Below, piece after piece: positions 7,731 to 16,617 of a stretch of DNA of 64,000 nucleotides. Every line of letters starts with the position of its first letter. Position 1 is the stretch's first letter. A program made the translations under genes and the position numbers. Origin of the DNA: Rossellomorea pakistanensis (lineage in GTDB: Bacteria > Bacillota > Bacilli > Bacillales > Bacillaceae_B); the NCBI RefSeq assembly GCF_016908495.1, contig NZ_JAFBDZ010000004.1:458967-522966 (forward strand). The letters run 5' to 3'. The notes beneath the pieces are model-generated. The model did not search any database. It worked only from the letters and a program-made list of their open reading frames with translations, and was not told the origin of the DNA.

Positions 7731-10625
7731 TTACTCTTTTTTGAGAGAATTAATAGCATCAAGGATAGCTTTACGATTACTGTTTTCTTCTTTTAGCATT
7801 CCGTTCAGCGTATGAGTGAGGTTCGAGATTAGGGAGTCTGTATTTCCTGAATTCTGATTTCCATTTAAGCCTTGCATCATACCAAGTGTTGATAGCATAG
7901 CGATTAATGCAGCACTATTATCAGTCACATTGATAATGGTATTGTTTCCATTTGTAAAGGTATTGTGTCCAGCGTTTGCTTCTGATTCTGATTCTGATTC
8001 TGATTCTGCCTCTGCTTCTGCTTCTGCCTCCGCTTCTGCTTCTGCTTCCGCCTCTGCTTCTGCTTCTGCCTCTGCTTCTGCTTCCGCTTCTGCCTCCGCT
8101 TCTGCTTCCGCCTCTGCTTCTGCTTCTGCCTCCGCTTCTGCTTCCGCCTCTGCTTCTGCTTCTGCCTCCGCTTCTGCTTCCGCCTCTGCTTCCGCTTCTG
8201 CTTCTGCTTCCGCCTCTGCTTCTGCTTCCGCTTCTGCTTCCGCCTCTGCTTCCGCCTCTGCTTCTGCTTCCGCTTCTGCCTCCGCTTCTGCTTCTGCCTC
8301 TGCTTCCGCTTCTGCTTCTGCCTCTGCTTCCGCTTCTGCCTCCGCTTCTGCTTCTGCCTCTGCTTCCGCTTCTGCTTCTGCCTCTGCTTCCGCTTCTGCT
8401 TCTGCCTCTGCTTCCGCTTCTGCTTCTGCCTCTGCTTCCGCTTCTGCCTCCGCTTCTGCTTCTGCCTCTGCTTCCGCTTCTGCTTCCGCCTCTGCTTCCG
8501 CTTCTGCTTCTGCTTCCGCCTCTGCTTCTGCTTCCGCTTCTGCTTCTGCTTCTGCTTCCGCCTCTGCTTCCGCTTCTGCTTCTGCCTCTGCTTCCGCTTC
8601 TGCTTCTGCCTCTGCTTCTGCTTCTGCTTCCGCCTCTGCTTCTGCTTCTGCCTCCGCTTCTGCTTCTGCTTCTGCCTCTGCTTCCGCTTCTGCCTCTGCT
8701 TCTGCCTCTGCTTCCGCTTCTGCTTCTGCCTCTGCTTCTGCCTCTGCTTCCGCTTCTGCCTCCGCTTCTGCTTCTGCTTCTGCTTCTGCTTCCGCCTCTG
8801 CTTCTGCTTCTGCCTCTGCTTCCGCTTCTGCTTCTGCTTCCGCTTCTGCTTCTGCCTCTGCTTCCGCTTCCGCTTCTGCTTCCGCCTCTGCTTCCGCTTC
8901 TGCTTCTGCCTCTGCTTCCGCTTCTGCCTCCGCTTCTGCTTCCGCCTCTGCTTCCGCTTCTGCCTCTGCTTCTGCTTCTGCCTCTGCTTCCGCTTCTGCT
9001 TCTGCCTCTGCTTCTGCTTCTGCCTCCGCTTCTGCTTCTGCTTCCGCTTCTGCTTCTGCTTCCGCCTCTGCTTCTGCTTCTGCTTCTGCCTCTGCTTCTG
9101 CTTCTGCTTCTGCCTCTGCTTCCGCCTCTGCTTCCGCTTCTGCTTCCGCCTCTGCTTCTGCTTCTGCTTCTGCTTCTGCTTCCGCTTCTGCCTCTGCTTC
9201 TGCTTCCGCTTCTGCCTCTGCTTCTGCTTCTGCCTCTGCTTCCGCCTCTGCTTCCGCTTCTGCCTCTGCTTCTGCTTCTGCCTCTGCTTCTGCTTCTGCC
9301 TCTGCTTCCGCTTCTGCTTCTGCTTCCGCCTCTGCTTCTGCTTCCGCTTCTGCCTCTGCTTCCGCTTCCGCCTCTGCTTCCGCTTCTGCCTCTGCTTCCG
9401 CTTCTGCCTCCGCTTCTGCTTCTGCCTCCGCTTCTGCTTCTGCCTCTGCTTCCGCTTCTGCTTCTGCTTCCGCCTCTGCTTCCGCTTCTGCCTCCGCTTC
9501 TGCTTCCGCTTCTGCTTCTGCCTCTGCTTCCGCTTCTGCCTCTGCTTCCGCTTCTGCTTCCGCCTCTGCTTCTGCTTCCGCCTCTGCTTCCGCTTCTGCT
9601 TCTGCTTCCGCCTCTGCTTCTGCTTCCGCTTCTGCTTCTGCTTCTGCTTCTGCTTCCGCCTCTGCTTCTGCTTCCGCCTCTGCTTCTGCTTCCGCCTCTG
9701 CTTCCGCTTCTGCTTCTGCTTCTGCTTCTGCTTCTGCCTCTGCTTCTGCTTCCGCTTCTGCCTCTGCTTCTGCCTCTGCTTCTGCTTCCGCCTCTGCTTC
9801 CGCTTCTGCTTCCGCTTCTGCCTCCGCTTCCGCTTCCGCTTCTGCCTCCGCTTCCGCTTCCGCTTCTGCTTCTGCTTCTGCTTCTGCCTCTGCTTCTGCT
9901 TCCGCCTCTGCTTCCGCTTCTGCTTCTGCTTCCGCCTCTGCTTCTGCTTCTGCTTCTGCTTCTGCTTCTGCTTCCGCCTCTGCTTCTGCTTCCGCCTCTG
10001 CTTCTGCTTCCGCTTCTGCTTCTGCTTCTGCTTCCGCCTCTGCTTCTGCTTCCGCTTCTGCTTCTGCCTCTGCTTCCGCTTTTGCTTCTGCCTCTGCTTC
10101 CGCTTCTGCCTCCGCTTCTGCTTCTGCCTCCGCTTCTGCTTCCGCTTCTGCCTCTGCTTCTGCTTCTGCTTCTGCCTCTGCTTCTGCTTCCGCCTCTGCT
10201 TCCGCTTCTGCTTCCGCTTCTGCCTCCGCTTCTGCTTCTGCCTCCGCTTCTGCTTCTGCTTCCGCTTCTGCCTCCGCTTCCGCTTCTGCCTCCGCTTCCG
10301 CTTCTGCTTCCGCTTCTGCCTCTGCTTCTGCTTCTGCCTCTGCTTCTGCTTCTGCCTCTGCTTCTGCCTCTGCTTCCGCTTCTGCTTCTGCTTCCGCTTT
10401 TGCTTCTGCCTCTGCTTCAGATTCCACTTCCACTTCTGCTTCCGCTTCTGCTTCTGCTTCAGCATTAGCTTCAGCATTAGCCTCAGCATTGGATTCAGAT
10501 GATACATCTAGATCTAATTCTAATTCATCAATCTTTTTCCAAGGATTATAGGCATTACATCGTTTACAATGCTTCTTAGGTTTTTCACATTCATAATCAC
10601 AAAATAAACATTTCCAAAGATTCAT
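7731..10625 (-). CDS. Giant poly(Ala-Glu) repeat protein with N-terminal Cys4 zinc-ribbon-like head
   Basis: 964 aa from the ATG at 10625, chosen because GAAAGAAGG precedes it; 31 extra codons upstream lack a ribosome binding site. The head (residues 1-40) has CxxC at Cys6/Cys9 and CxxC at Cys20/Cys23 plus Cys13, resembling a small zinc ribbon of the RanBP2 type (WKCLFCDYEC). An acidic linker with a few NA and VE units leads into about 400 consecutive Ala-Glu dipeptides, interrupted by two Lys. A short Ser-Glu run follows, then an about 80-residue folded tail with NGNNTIINVTDNSAALIAML and a helical, Lys-rich end. The tract would be extremely acidic and helix-prone. There is no signal peptide. 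It is the first gene of a two-gene operon. Function unknown; a spore-layer or matrix polymer is only a guess. Confidence 0.8.
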   Translation of the reverse strand: MNLWKCLFCDYECEKPKKHCKRCNAYNPWKKIDELELDLDVSSESNAEANAEANAEAEAEAEAEVEVESEAEAEAKAEAEAEAEAEAEAEAEAEAEAEAEAEAEAEAEAEAEAEAEAEAEAEAEAEAEAEAEAEAEAEAEAEAEAEAEAEAEAEAEAEAEAEAEAEAEAEAEAEAEAEAEAKAEAEAEAEAEAEAEAEAEAEAEAEAEAEAEAEAEAEAEAEAEAEAEAEAEAEAEAEAEAEAEAEAEAEAEAEAEAEAEAEAEAEAEAEAEAEAEAEAEAEAEAEAEAEAEAEAEAEAEAEAEAEAEAEAEAEAEAEAEAEAEAEAEAEAEAEAEAEAEAEAEAEAEAEAEAEAEAEAEAEAEAEAEAEAEAEAEAEAEAEAEAEAEAEAEAEAEAEAEAEAEAEAEAEAEAEAEAEAEAEAEAEAEAEAEAEAEAEAEAEAEAEAEAEAEAEAEAEAEAEAEAEAEAEAEAEAEAEAEAEAEAEAEAEAEAEAEAEAEAEAEAEAEAEAEAEAEAEAEAEAEAEAEAEAEAEAEAEAEAEAEAEAEAEAEAEAEAEAEAEAEAEAEAEAEAEAEAEAEAEAEAEAEAEAEAEAEAEAEAEAEAEAEAEAEAEAEAEAEAEAEAEAEAEAEAEAEAEAEAEAEAEAEAEAEAEAEAEAEAEAEAEAEAEAEAEAEAEAEAEAEAEAEAEAEAEAEAEAEAEAEAEAEAEAEAEAEAEAEAEAEAEAEAEAEAEAEAEAEAEAEAEAEAEAEAEAEAEAEAEAEAEAEAEAEAEAEAEAEAEAEAEAEAEAEAEAEAEAEAEAEAEAEAEAEAEAEAEAEAEAEAEAEAEAEAEAEAEAEAEAEAEAEAEAEAEAEAEAEAEAEAEAEAEAEAESESESESEANAGHNTFTNGNNTIINVTDNSAALIAMLSTLGMMQGLNGNQNSGNTDSLISNLTHTLNGMLKEENSNRKAILDAINSLKKE
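8008..10414 (-). repeat. Hexanucleotide GARGCR tract, about 400 units
   Basis: About 2.4 kb built almost only from four hexamers (Glu GAA or GAG, Ala GCA or GCG); GCT and GCC are not used for Ala. Two GAA-to-AAA changes (about 10081 and 10397) give Lys. Longer periodicities are visible; for example a 24-bp unit recurs around 8290-8460. The unit length is a multiple of three, so slippage changes protein length without breaking the frame. The plus strand is pyrimidine-rich with one G per hexamer. Confidence 0.95.
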
Positions 10626-10968
10626 ATAGTAACCTTCTTTCCTATAGATGGGCAAGCTATAAATAACTTGTCTACTATAGGGTATGAATTTGAATAATAA
10701 GTGGTATAGTTCGTCCAACTATCTTTTGCGAAAAACTCACACAATTTAAAGAGGGAAATCCTATTTTTAGAAATATACTAGTTTTTTCCTATAGAATCTC
10801 ATGATATTAATAGCCAGAATTCTTGATTTACCTTCTTTTAAGATGACATTCATAAAGCCGCACAGCATTCCATATCTACAAATATCGCGATGTAGACTTG
10901 AATAATTTTAATCTATGAATCTATGAGTAAAAAGAAAGGATGGTTTTATAAATTTTGTTAGATGGAAA
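10626..10968. other. Intergenic region between divergent units
   Basis: This holds the 5' region of the Ala-Glu repeat operon on the minus strand and the region before the monooxygenase on the plus strand. It is AT-rich, with no clear hairpin, operator or consensus promoter. Confidence 0.35.
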
Positions 10969-11106
10969 ATGGAAAGACGAGACACTATCAAATTTCATGT
11001 GACCAGTAGAAAATTTGAGATCACTTCAAACAGTTATCCATGGCAAACACAAAAAATAGGTTATAGCCCTGAGCAATATCGTCATAGTATGAAAGGCGGT
11101 ATGTAA
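10969..11106 (+). CDS. Possible small protein, 45 aa, ahead of the monooxygenase
   Basis: ATG at 10969 opens a 45-codon frame (MERRDTIKFH... ending HSMKGGM) that stops 36 bp before the FAD monooxygenase. The composition is protein-like (Trp, Tyr, balanced charge), but the upstream GATGGAAA is a weak ribosome binding site and no family is recognised. It may be the remnant C-terminus of a longer gene. Low confidence. Confidence 0.3.
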   Translation: MERRDTIKFHVTSRKFEITSNSYPWQTQKIGYSPEQYRHSMKGGM

Positions 11107-11142
11107 AACGATCCTCAACTCAACAAAAAAGGAGTATATGAT

Positions 11143-12741
11143 ATGAATAATAAAATTCAATACGATGTAGATGTACTTATCTCAGGAGCAGGACCAACTG
11201 GACTAACACTTGCATGTGAATTAATTCGTTTCGGTGTTAGCTGTATAGTAATCGACAAAGCAGAAAGTACTTCTACTCAAACCAAAGCTCTTGGAGTGAT
11301 GGCAAGAACTCTTGAGCATCTAGAACGAATGGGAGTGGCTCAAGAGTTTATAAATCGTGGGCATCCAACAGGGACTTTCAATGCTTATTCTGGGGAGGTC
11401 TTATTGGCTAGATTAGATTTTAACAATACATTAAAAAGCCTGTTTCCTTTTGTTTTGATGATTCCACAGAATATTACAGAGAATATTCTATATTCCTATT
11501 ATAAAAATATGGGTGGAAAGGTTGAATGGAACACTGAATTGACGAGTTTTACCCATGATAGGACAGGAGTGGAAGCAAAATTCTTACATTCAGATGGTAG
11601 TCTGGAGTCAATTAAAGCGAAATATTTAATTGGGTGTGACGGTGCCCATAGCTTCGTACGTCATTCCTTACCATTAGAGTTTGAAGGAATAACCCTTTTT
11701 CAACAACAATTTGCACTGGCTGATTTAGTGGTAGATTCAACACTTCCAGATAATGAAATTTTTGCATTTGTTAAAAATGGAAAGTTTATTGCTTATTTCC
11801 CTATGAAAGATGGGCAACATCGAATCATGATCACAACAGAAGACACATTGAATCCTCATTCGCCTGTTGGACTTGAGGAGATCCAAAGCGTTATAGATGA
11901 AGCAGGGCCTAAAGGAGCAATTGTTCATAGTCCCACTTGGACATCAAGATTTCAAGTAAATCAAAGAAAAGTAAAAAAAGGGAACATCGGTCGAATCTTT
12001 TTGGCTGGAGATGCGGCTCATATCCATTCTCCAGTAGGTGCTCAAGGAATGAACACAGGAATGCAAGATTCATTCAATTTAGGCTGGAAGTTAGCTTATG
12101 TTTTGAAACATCAGTGTTCACCAGACTTGCTGGATAGTTATACAGAAGAAAGAGAACCCGTCTGGTCCTCTCTTCTTAAGGGCACCGAGCTTGCTACAAG
12201 AATGATCCTAAAGGAAAGCCATTTCTTTCAAATCATTCGCAATATAATGGCTCCGAAGGTTACTTCCATCAATAAAGTAAAAGTAAGACTTATGAATACA
12301 TTATCACAAGTTGGAATTCATTATCGTTCGAGTTCAATAGTGGAGGAAGGAAAGGGGTTAAAATCAAATACTCCTATGAAATTCAAAAGAAAAAAATCAA
12401 TATATGCCGGAGATCGTGCACCTAATGGGCTGATAAATAACTTCAAATTATTTGAAGTGAATCGTGGGATTGACTTAATCATTTTACTATTTTTAAACAA
12501 TAAAAATGAAAATCATGAATACAGAGAAAAATTAATGAAACAAAATGTACCTTACCAGATATACCAAATAACATCCGACCCTAATTACCCACAATTACAA
12601 GAGTATAAGCATCATTTGGGAATAATAGATCAAGGAATTGTGGTGGTTAGACCAGATGATTATATTAGCTTTATTTGTGAGGAGCCATCCCCTGAACTTC
12701 TTATGCAACACCTTGAAAAATTCTCTCATCTTGAAAAATAA
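11143..12741 (+). CDS. FAD-dependent aromatic monooxygenase (PHBH/PheA-like class A)
   Basis: 532 aa. The N-terminal dinucleotide fold shows GAGPTGLTLACEL (about residues 15-27) and a glutamate/aspartate-type FAD site (VIDKAES). The second FAD motif GRIFLAGDAAHIHSPVGAQGMNTGMQD (about 283-308) is the classic GD segment of class A flavoprotein hydroxylases. The C-terminus is a thioredoxin-like domain, as in pentachlorophenol and 3-(3-hydroxyphenyl)propionate hydroxylases. These enzymes hydroxylate phenolic or polyketide substrates with NAD(P)H and O2. AAAGGAG precedes the ATG. No aromatic-ring cleavage genes lie nearby, so the substrate is not indicated; antibiotic inactivation (Rox/TetX-like) is an alternative role. 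Confidence 0.88.
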   Translation: MNNKIQYDVDVLISGAGPTGLTLACELIRFGVSCIVIDKAESTSTQTKALGVMARTLEHLERMGVAQEFINRGHPTGTFNAYSGEVLLARLDFNNTLKSLFPFVLMIPQNITENILYSYYKNMGGKVEWNTELTSFTHDRTGVEAKFLHSDGSLESIKAKYLIGCDGAHSFVRHSLPLEFEGITLFQQQFALADLVVDSTLPDNEIFAFVKNGKFIAYFPMKDGQHRIMITTEDTLNPHSPVGLEEIQSVIDEAGPKGAIVHSPTWTSRFQVNQRKVKKGNIGRIFLAGDAAHIHSPVGAQGMNTGMQDSFNLGWKLAYVLKHQCSPDLLDSYTEEREPVWSSLLKGTELATRMILKESHFFQIIRNIMAPKVTSINKVKVRLMNTLSQVGIHYRSSSIVEEGKGLKSNTPMKFKRKKSIYAGDRAPNGLINNFKLFEVNRGIDLIILLFLNNKNENHEYREKLMKQNVPYQIYQITSDPNYPQLQEYKHHLGIIDQGIVVVRPDDYISFICEEPSPELLMQHLEKFSHLEK

Positions 12742-12760
12742 AGAAGCGATTACTATAAAT

Positions 12761-12810
12761 AGTAAAGATACAAATCTTATATCTAGATTTGTATCATTTA
12801 CTATTTTTTG
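12761..12810 (+). terminator. Terminator of the FAD monooxygenase gene
   Basis: AGTAAAGATACAAATC (12761-12776) pairs with GATTTGTATCATTTACT (12786-12802) with one bulge, followed by ATTTTTT. It starts 20 bp past the stop codon. Confidence 0.8.
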
Positions 12811-12941
12811 TTTTAGAAAGATTTCGTTTACGATAACCATGTTAGCTGTCCCTAAACTTACCCTTTATAAAGAAGAATTAGAATGAATTTCGATCAATTG
12901 AAAATACTAAATTAAAATACCTTGATACAGGAGGAAATCCC

Positions 12942-13139
12942 ATGCCACATCAAAAAAAGAATAGCCATAAGCTAGATCCGTATAACAATCAATTTAATCG
13001 CATCAATAAAGAAGATGATACATATGGAATATTTAAACAAGAAATGGAAGTCGATACAGATGTCAACGAAGACCAAAATCGAGAAAAATTATTGGATGAA
13101 TCATTAGAATCATTTCTAGACTCAAAAAAAGAACAGTAA
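12942..13139 (+). CDS. Small hydrophilic protein, 65 aa
   Basis: A strong ribosome binding site (CAGGAGGAAATCCC) precedes ATG at 12942. The product starts MPHQKKNSHKLDPYNNQFNR, then becomes strongly acidic (EMEVDTDVNEDQNREKLLDESLESFLDSKKEQ region) and lacks any membrane segment. It resembles in style the 79-aa protein at 6120-6359, but I see no clear sequence identity. Small acidic proteins of this kind in Bacillaceae are often spore- or stress-associated; no family is recognised here. The gene stands alone. Confidence 0.65.
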   Translation: MPHQKKNSHKLDPYNNQFNRINKEDDTYGIFKQEMEVDTDVNEDQNREKLLDESLESFLDSKKEQ

Positions 13140-13223
13140 TAATAAATGCATCAAAGTGTAAAGAAAGCTTTACATCTATTTAAAGTTCCCGTTTGCGATT
13201 GAAACATCGTATGACCGTAAAGT

Positions 13224-14138
13224 CTATTTCCAAAATTTCACTCCCTTTTCGTGAACGGAAGATGATAAAAACCATTCACCTTGGGCGATTTTGACTACTC
13301 TTCCCCCAACATTAACATCGATTCTTCCATTATTTTCGCTTGCTTTTAGAAACAATAAAGAAGGTCTTTTGATTTCATACCCTTGCTCTACACGAAGGTT
13401 GATTTCCCTTTTTTCATAATAGCGGTATTTTACTAAATATGACGCTAAACAACCATTAGAACTTCCAGTGGCAGCGTCTTCGGGGATACCATAATAATCA
13501 GCAAAATCTCGAACGTTTAAATCATTTTCCGAATGATAGGCTTCTGGAGAAAAAACGATTATTCCTTTTGCATCCAAAGTTTCAATTAACTCATAGTATT
13601 TTTCTTTTTGGATTTTTACTTTTTTAACGGCTTCTAAAGATTTTAAGGGGACAACGATTACTGGAAGGCCAGTTGAAACCTCTTGAATAGGAAACCTTTC
13701 ATCTACGAATCCCTTATCTATCTTTAAAACATCACAAACCTGATCTATATCTAAAATAGTCCCAAAGGATGGTTCATTTTGTTTCATCCATATACTATTT
13801 TCTTGATGATCAAATGAAACCGGAATTTCTCCTGCTTTAAAGTTTACTTTCAGCTTATTTAATGGTTTCTTTATGATTTCATTTTGGATTATATAGGCAG
13901 TCCCTAATGCCGGGTGACCAGCAAATGGAATCTCTTCAGCAGGGGTAAAAATACGAACGTCATAACCATCGTTATAGTTTGAACCTATAAAAGTTGTCTC
14001 AGAAAAATTAATTTCTTCAGCAATTTGTTGCATTTCTCGATCTGATATATTTCCCGTATCTCTAAAAACAGCAAGCTGATTTCCTGTATATTTCCCTTGC
14101 GAAAAAACATCAACAATAAAATAGTTCATTTTCTTCAT
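13224..14138 (-). CDS. PhzF family isomerase/epimerase
   Basis: 304 aa, the usual PhzF length. The diaminopimelate-epimerase-like double fold is shown by FIVDVFSQGKYTGNQLAVF at the N-terminus, the catalytic-glutamate segment INFSETTF (about 44-51), FTPAEEIPFAGHPALGTAY (about 65-83), and the C-terminal EDAATGSSNGCLASYLV. The family contains phenazine PhzF and many uncharacterised Bacillus proteins with the same acid/base pair. GAGGGACAAC lies before the ATG. There are no other phenazine genes nearby, so phenazine synthesis is not implied; a small-molecule isomerase role is the safe reading. Confidence 0.88.
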   Translation of the reverse strand: MKKMNYFIVDVFSQGKYTGNQLAVFRDTGNISDREMQQIAEEINFSETTFIGSNYNDGYDVRIFTPAEEIPFAGHPALGTAYIIQNEIIKKPLNKLKVNFKAGEIPVSFDHQENSIWMKQNEPSFGTILDIDQVCDVLKIDKGFVDERFPIQEVSTGLPVIVVPLKSLEAVKKVKIQKEKYYELIETLDAKGIIVFSPEAYHSENDLNVRDFADYYGIPEDAATGSSNGCLASYLVKYRYYEKREINLRVEQGYEIKRPSLLFLKASENNGRIDVNVGGRVVKIAQGEWFLSSSVHEKGVKFWK

Positions 14139-14393
14139 AAGTTGTCCCTCGTTTATTTTGAAATTTTCCAGTGAATAAGAAAATTAAATAAGCCTCCACT
14201 TTAAAAATGATTTCTTGATTATTAGTTAAATATCTAGATAAAAAGTCTAGTATATTTTATAAATTGTAACTTTACTGACTCGCTAATGTATTTGATATTT
14301 CCATTAATGCTTTTTTGATGATGACAGATTTTTAGGGAATCAGTCTTTACCTTTATGTAAATGCTCGCTCTCTTTACTTTTTGGTTAGCCGTA

Positions 14394-14558
14394 TTATTTC
14401 GATGAATTTTTATTATAAGAAAAGAAATATACACCAATAGAAAGTAAGGTGCCATAAGTTACCCAAAGCCCCATAACGATACTCAACAGGTTTTGAATGA
14501 ATAATACGGTCGATACGATCAGCAACATTAAAAAGCTTATAAGTATAGCCATTTTCAT
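14394..14558 (-). CDS. Small membrane protein, 54 aa
   Basis: This gene is short. ATG at 14558 is preceded by AAAGGGTGATC, and the frame encodes two hydrophobic segments (AILISFLMLLIVSTVLFI and IVMGLWVTYGTLLSIGVYFF) separated by QNLLS, ending in a polar YNKNSSK tail. That is a clean two-helix small membrane protein with no recognisable family. No neighbour suggests a partner. The 73-codon frame overlapping it in another frame lacks a ribosome binding site and is rejected. Confidence 0.6.
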   Translation of the reverse strand: MKMAILISFLMLLIVSTVLFIQNLLSIVMGLWVTYGTLLSIGVYFFSYNKNSSK

Positions 14559-14690
14559 ATGATCACCCTTTACTTATTTTCATTAGTTTGGGTATACATC
14601 TATTCTAAAACAATACTCTTTTTAAACATTGTCATTTGAAAATTCCGTTACTTCCATTTTATTCGAAATATTGTAAAAGTACTCAATCAT

Positions 14691-14723
14691 TTATAAAAAA
14701 CACGCTCCATAAAAGAACGTGCT
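14691..14723 (-). terminator. Probable terminator of the cupin gene
   Basis: CACGCTC (14701-14707) pairs with GAACGTG (14715-14721) with one mismatch; the minus strand then reads TTTTTT. It lies about 120 bp after the stop of the cupin gene. Confidence 0.5.
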
Positions 14724-14840
14724 CATCAAGTTATGAAGCTATTCATTACAGTGGTATTATTCGTCTCAAGAATTTTCCCTGAGCTCAATATATTTACTCT
14801 TTATTTTCGGATTAAATTTACAAGCTCTAGACCGGTACGA

Positions 14841-15206
14841 TTAAATCCATACATCATTTTCAGCAGTTAGTTCACTGCTGGCTTCACCTGTGTTGACGAC
14901 TCCCTTAGGTTCAACAATCATGATGTGACATTCCTTCTCGGCATAAGGTTTGTGCTCTACGCCTTTGGGTATCACGTACATTTCCCCTTTAGAAAGTTTC
15001 ACCTCACCATCTCGGAATTCGATTACCATTTCTCCTTCGATCACCATGAATACTTCATCAGTGTCTTTATGATCATGCCATACAAAATCTTCTTGAATCT
15101 TGACTAGCTTAAACTGATAGTCATTCATTTCCCCAATAACTTTGGGTGACCAATGTTCACTAAATTTGGACAGCTTCTCACTTAGATTAATAGCCTGATA
15201 TTCCAT
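14841..15206 (-). CDS. Cupin-domain protein
   Basis: 121 aa, a single small cupin barrel. Motif 1 is [17 protein letters not shown] (metal-ligand candidates two His and one Glu, about residues 43-53) and motif 2 is [18 protein letters not shown] (about 74-91, third His at 86). Cupins of this size are dioxygenases, isomerases or sugar/metabolite-binding proteins in the cytosol. An 18-bp palindrome directly before the ribosome binding site (15221-15238) suggests a dedicated repressor. Substrate unknown. Confidence 0.85.
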   Translation of the reverse strand: MEYQAINLSEKLSKFSEHWSPKVIGEMNDYQFKLVKIQEDFVWHDHKDTDEVFMVIEGEMVIEFRDGEVKLSKGEMYVIPKGVEHKPYAEKECHIMIVEPKGVVNTGEASSELTAENDVWI

Positions 15207-15220
15207 TTAAATCCCTCCGC

Positions 15221-15238
15221 AGTGCTATTGATAGCACT
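15221..15238. promoter_or_regulatory. Palindromic operator candidate before the cupin gene
   Basis: AGTGCTATTGATAGCACT is a perfect inverted repeat (8-bp arms, 2-nt centre) placed about 15 bp upstream of the cupin start, overlapping the likely transcript start or leader. The regulator is unknown. Confidence 0.5.
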
Positions 15239-15283
15239 ATTAGTTTCGGTAAATTACTTTTATTCTTACATCAAAAAAAGTTT

Positions 15284-15727
15284 CTATTTTCCAATTATTT
15301 GTTTTAAATGATGATTCATATGGTCAAGATAATCCGTTACTAACCATTCTAAAGTTACTGCCTTTTGCTCTTCCGTTTTACATTGAAGCTCCAACTGTTC
15401 GTCTGTAATAGCTGATAAAAGGTAGATTATTTGAGTATTAAGAGAAGTCCATATATTAAGGATCTCTTCAACTGAAAATTTACTATGATATTGATGTACT
15501 TGTACCCATAAATCTTGATTGTAACCACTTATTACAATTGGTTCTTTTGATATAAGAATTTCAACAAACCTTTTATGATTGATATTAGCTGAATCACATA
15601 AATGACCTAAGATTTCTTTTTTAGACCACTTTGATGGGCGCGGTTTATAATCGATATCAGTAAGAGAGAGAACTTTTTTAGGAACAACCTGAATGATACC
15701 TTCTAATTGAGACGCTATGTTCACCAA
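15284..15727 (-). CDS. DinB-superfamily protein
   Basis: 147 aa forming the four-helix DinB-like bundle. Conserved features are PRPSKWSKKEILGHLCDSANINHKRF (about 28-53, first metal His at 42 and an adjacent His) and the C-terminal TDYLDHMNHHLKQII (about 129-143, His-x-x-x-His). DinB proteins bind divalent metal and many act as thiol-dependent transferases (bacillithiol S-transferase-like) or as DNA-damage-inducible proteins of unknown reaction. It lies between the cupin and exonuclease genes without overlap. The exact role is open. Confidence 0.8.
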   Translation of the reverse strand: MVNIASQLEGIIQVVPKKVLSLTDIDYKPRPSKWSKKEILGHLCDSANINHKRFVEILISKEPIVISGYNQDLWVQVHQYHSKFSVEEILNIWTSLNTQIIYLLSAITDEQLELQCKTEEQKAVTLEWLVTDYLDHMNHHLKQIIGK

Positions 15728-15885
15728 TTCATCTTCCCCCTTTTTAAAGTAACTGTCCCTTTCATAAGGACTGACTGACTAAAAGCTCTATTCATTTATA
15801 TATTCTTCACCTTATTTCCCGAGAACACCTTCTCTTATTCCTTTTCAAGAAAAATTTTGGCTGTATTTTATCACTCTATCCTCTA

Positions 15886-16617
15886 TCACTTTATCGAAAT
15901 CCTTTCATACACATCGTGTAAATTTTTACACCCTAAACCCTGAACTTTCTTTACATAAACACTCCATAATCGCGCAGCCATCTTCGCATCCCCCAATGCA
16001 TGATGTCGATCTTGTACAGAAATCCCACAATGTTCACAGTAGTCTTCTAATCGAACCAGATTGATATTTGCTTCTGCAATTTTAAACAAGAATGACGTAT
16101 CGATGATTCGGTGTTTCAATGGTGAACGAAACAGCTTCCAATTTGAATGCTGGAGGAAATTCTTTTCATGATCGGCGTGATGAGCAACAAGAACATCCCC
16201 TTTGACAAATTTATAAAATTCAACAAGGACTTCAGAAACTTCAGGGGCTTTTGCCACGTCCTCCTCCCTTATTCCTGTCAATTCCCTAATTTCAGGGGGA
16301 AGGGCGCGATCACAACGAACAAGTGAATAGAATGTTTCATTAGGCTGAACCGTTTCGCCCTTTACTTTTATCGCCCCGATCGAGAGAATTTCATCCCCTT
16401 GTTCAGGAAAAAATCCGGTTGTTTCCAAATCAAAAACAACAACACTTAACTCTTTTAATGGAATCGATAAACTCTCGTTAAGCTTCCTTTCTTTTTCTAA
16501 TTGTCTTAGAAAGGCATGATGCTGCGGATTTGATTGTCTCTGTAACGGCGCATATATACTAGAATGAACTTTACTTTGTACTTGTTTCATAAATTGAATA
16601 ATGGGATCAAATCTCAT
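15886..16617 (-). CDS. DEDDh 3'-5' exonuclease (DnaQ-like)
   Basis: 243 aa. Exo I VVFDLETTGF (about 59-68), Exo II VLVAHHADHEKNFL (about 142-155) and Exo III HHALGDAKMAARLW (about 209-222) give the four acidic residues and the His of the DnaQ/PolC-epsilon superfamily. These enzymes trim 3' ends of DNA or RNA, or small oligonucleotides. An N-terminal extension of about 55 residues precedes the domain. The start codon overlaps the stop of the GlnD-like gene by 4 nt (ATGA), so the two are translationally coupled third and second genes of the amt operon. A link between nitrogen status and nucleic-acid turnover is inferred only from this arrangement. Confidence 0.88.
   Translation of the reverse strand: MRFDPIIQFMKQVQSKVHSSIYAPLQRQSNPQHHAFLRQLEKERKLNESLSIPLKELSVVVFDLETTGFFPEQGDEILSIGAIKVKGETVQPNETFYSLVRCDRALPPEIRELTGIREEDVAKAPEVSEVLVEFYKFVKGDVLVAHHADHEKNFLQHSNWKLFRSPLKHRIIDTSFLFKIAEANINLVRLEDYCEHCGISVQDRHHALGDAKMAARLWSVYVKKVQGLGCKNLHDVYERISIK

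Noticed and set aside
7925..10551. Long open frames on the plus strand (Ser-Ala and Leu-Pro repeats) and in a second minus frame (Lys/Arg-Gln repeats)
   Set aside because: They are by-products of the hexamer tract, which contains no stop in these frames. They have no ribosome binding site and no folded domain at either end.
14234..14455. 73-aa minus-strand ORF
   Set aside because: It overlaps the better supported 54-aa membrane-protein gene in another frame and has no ribosome binding site.
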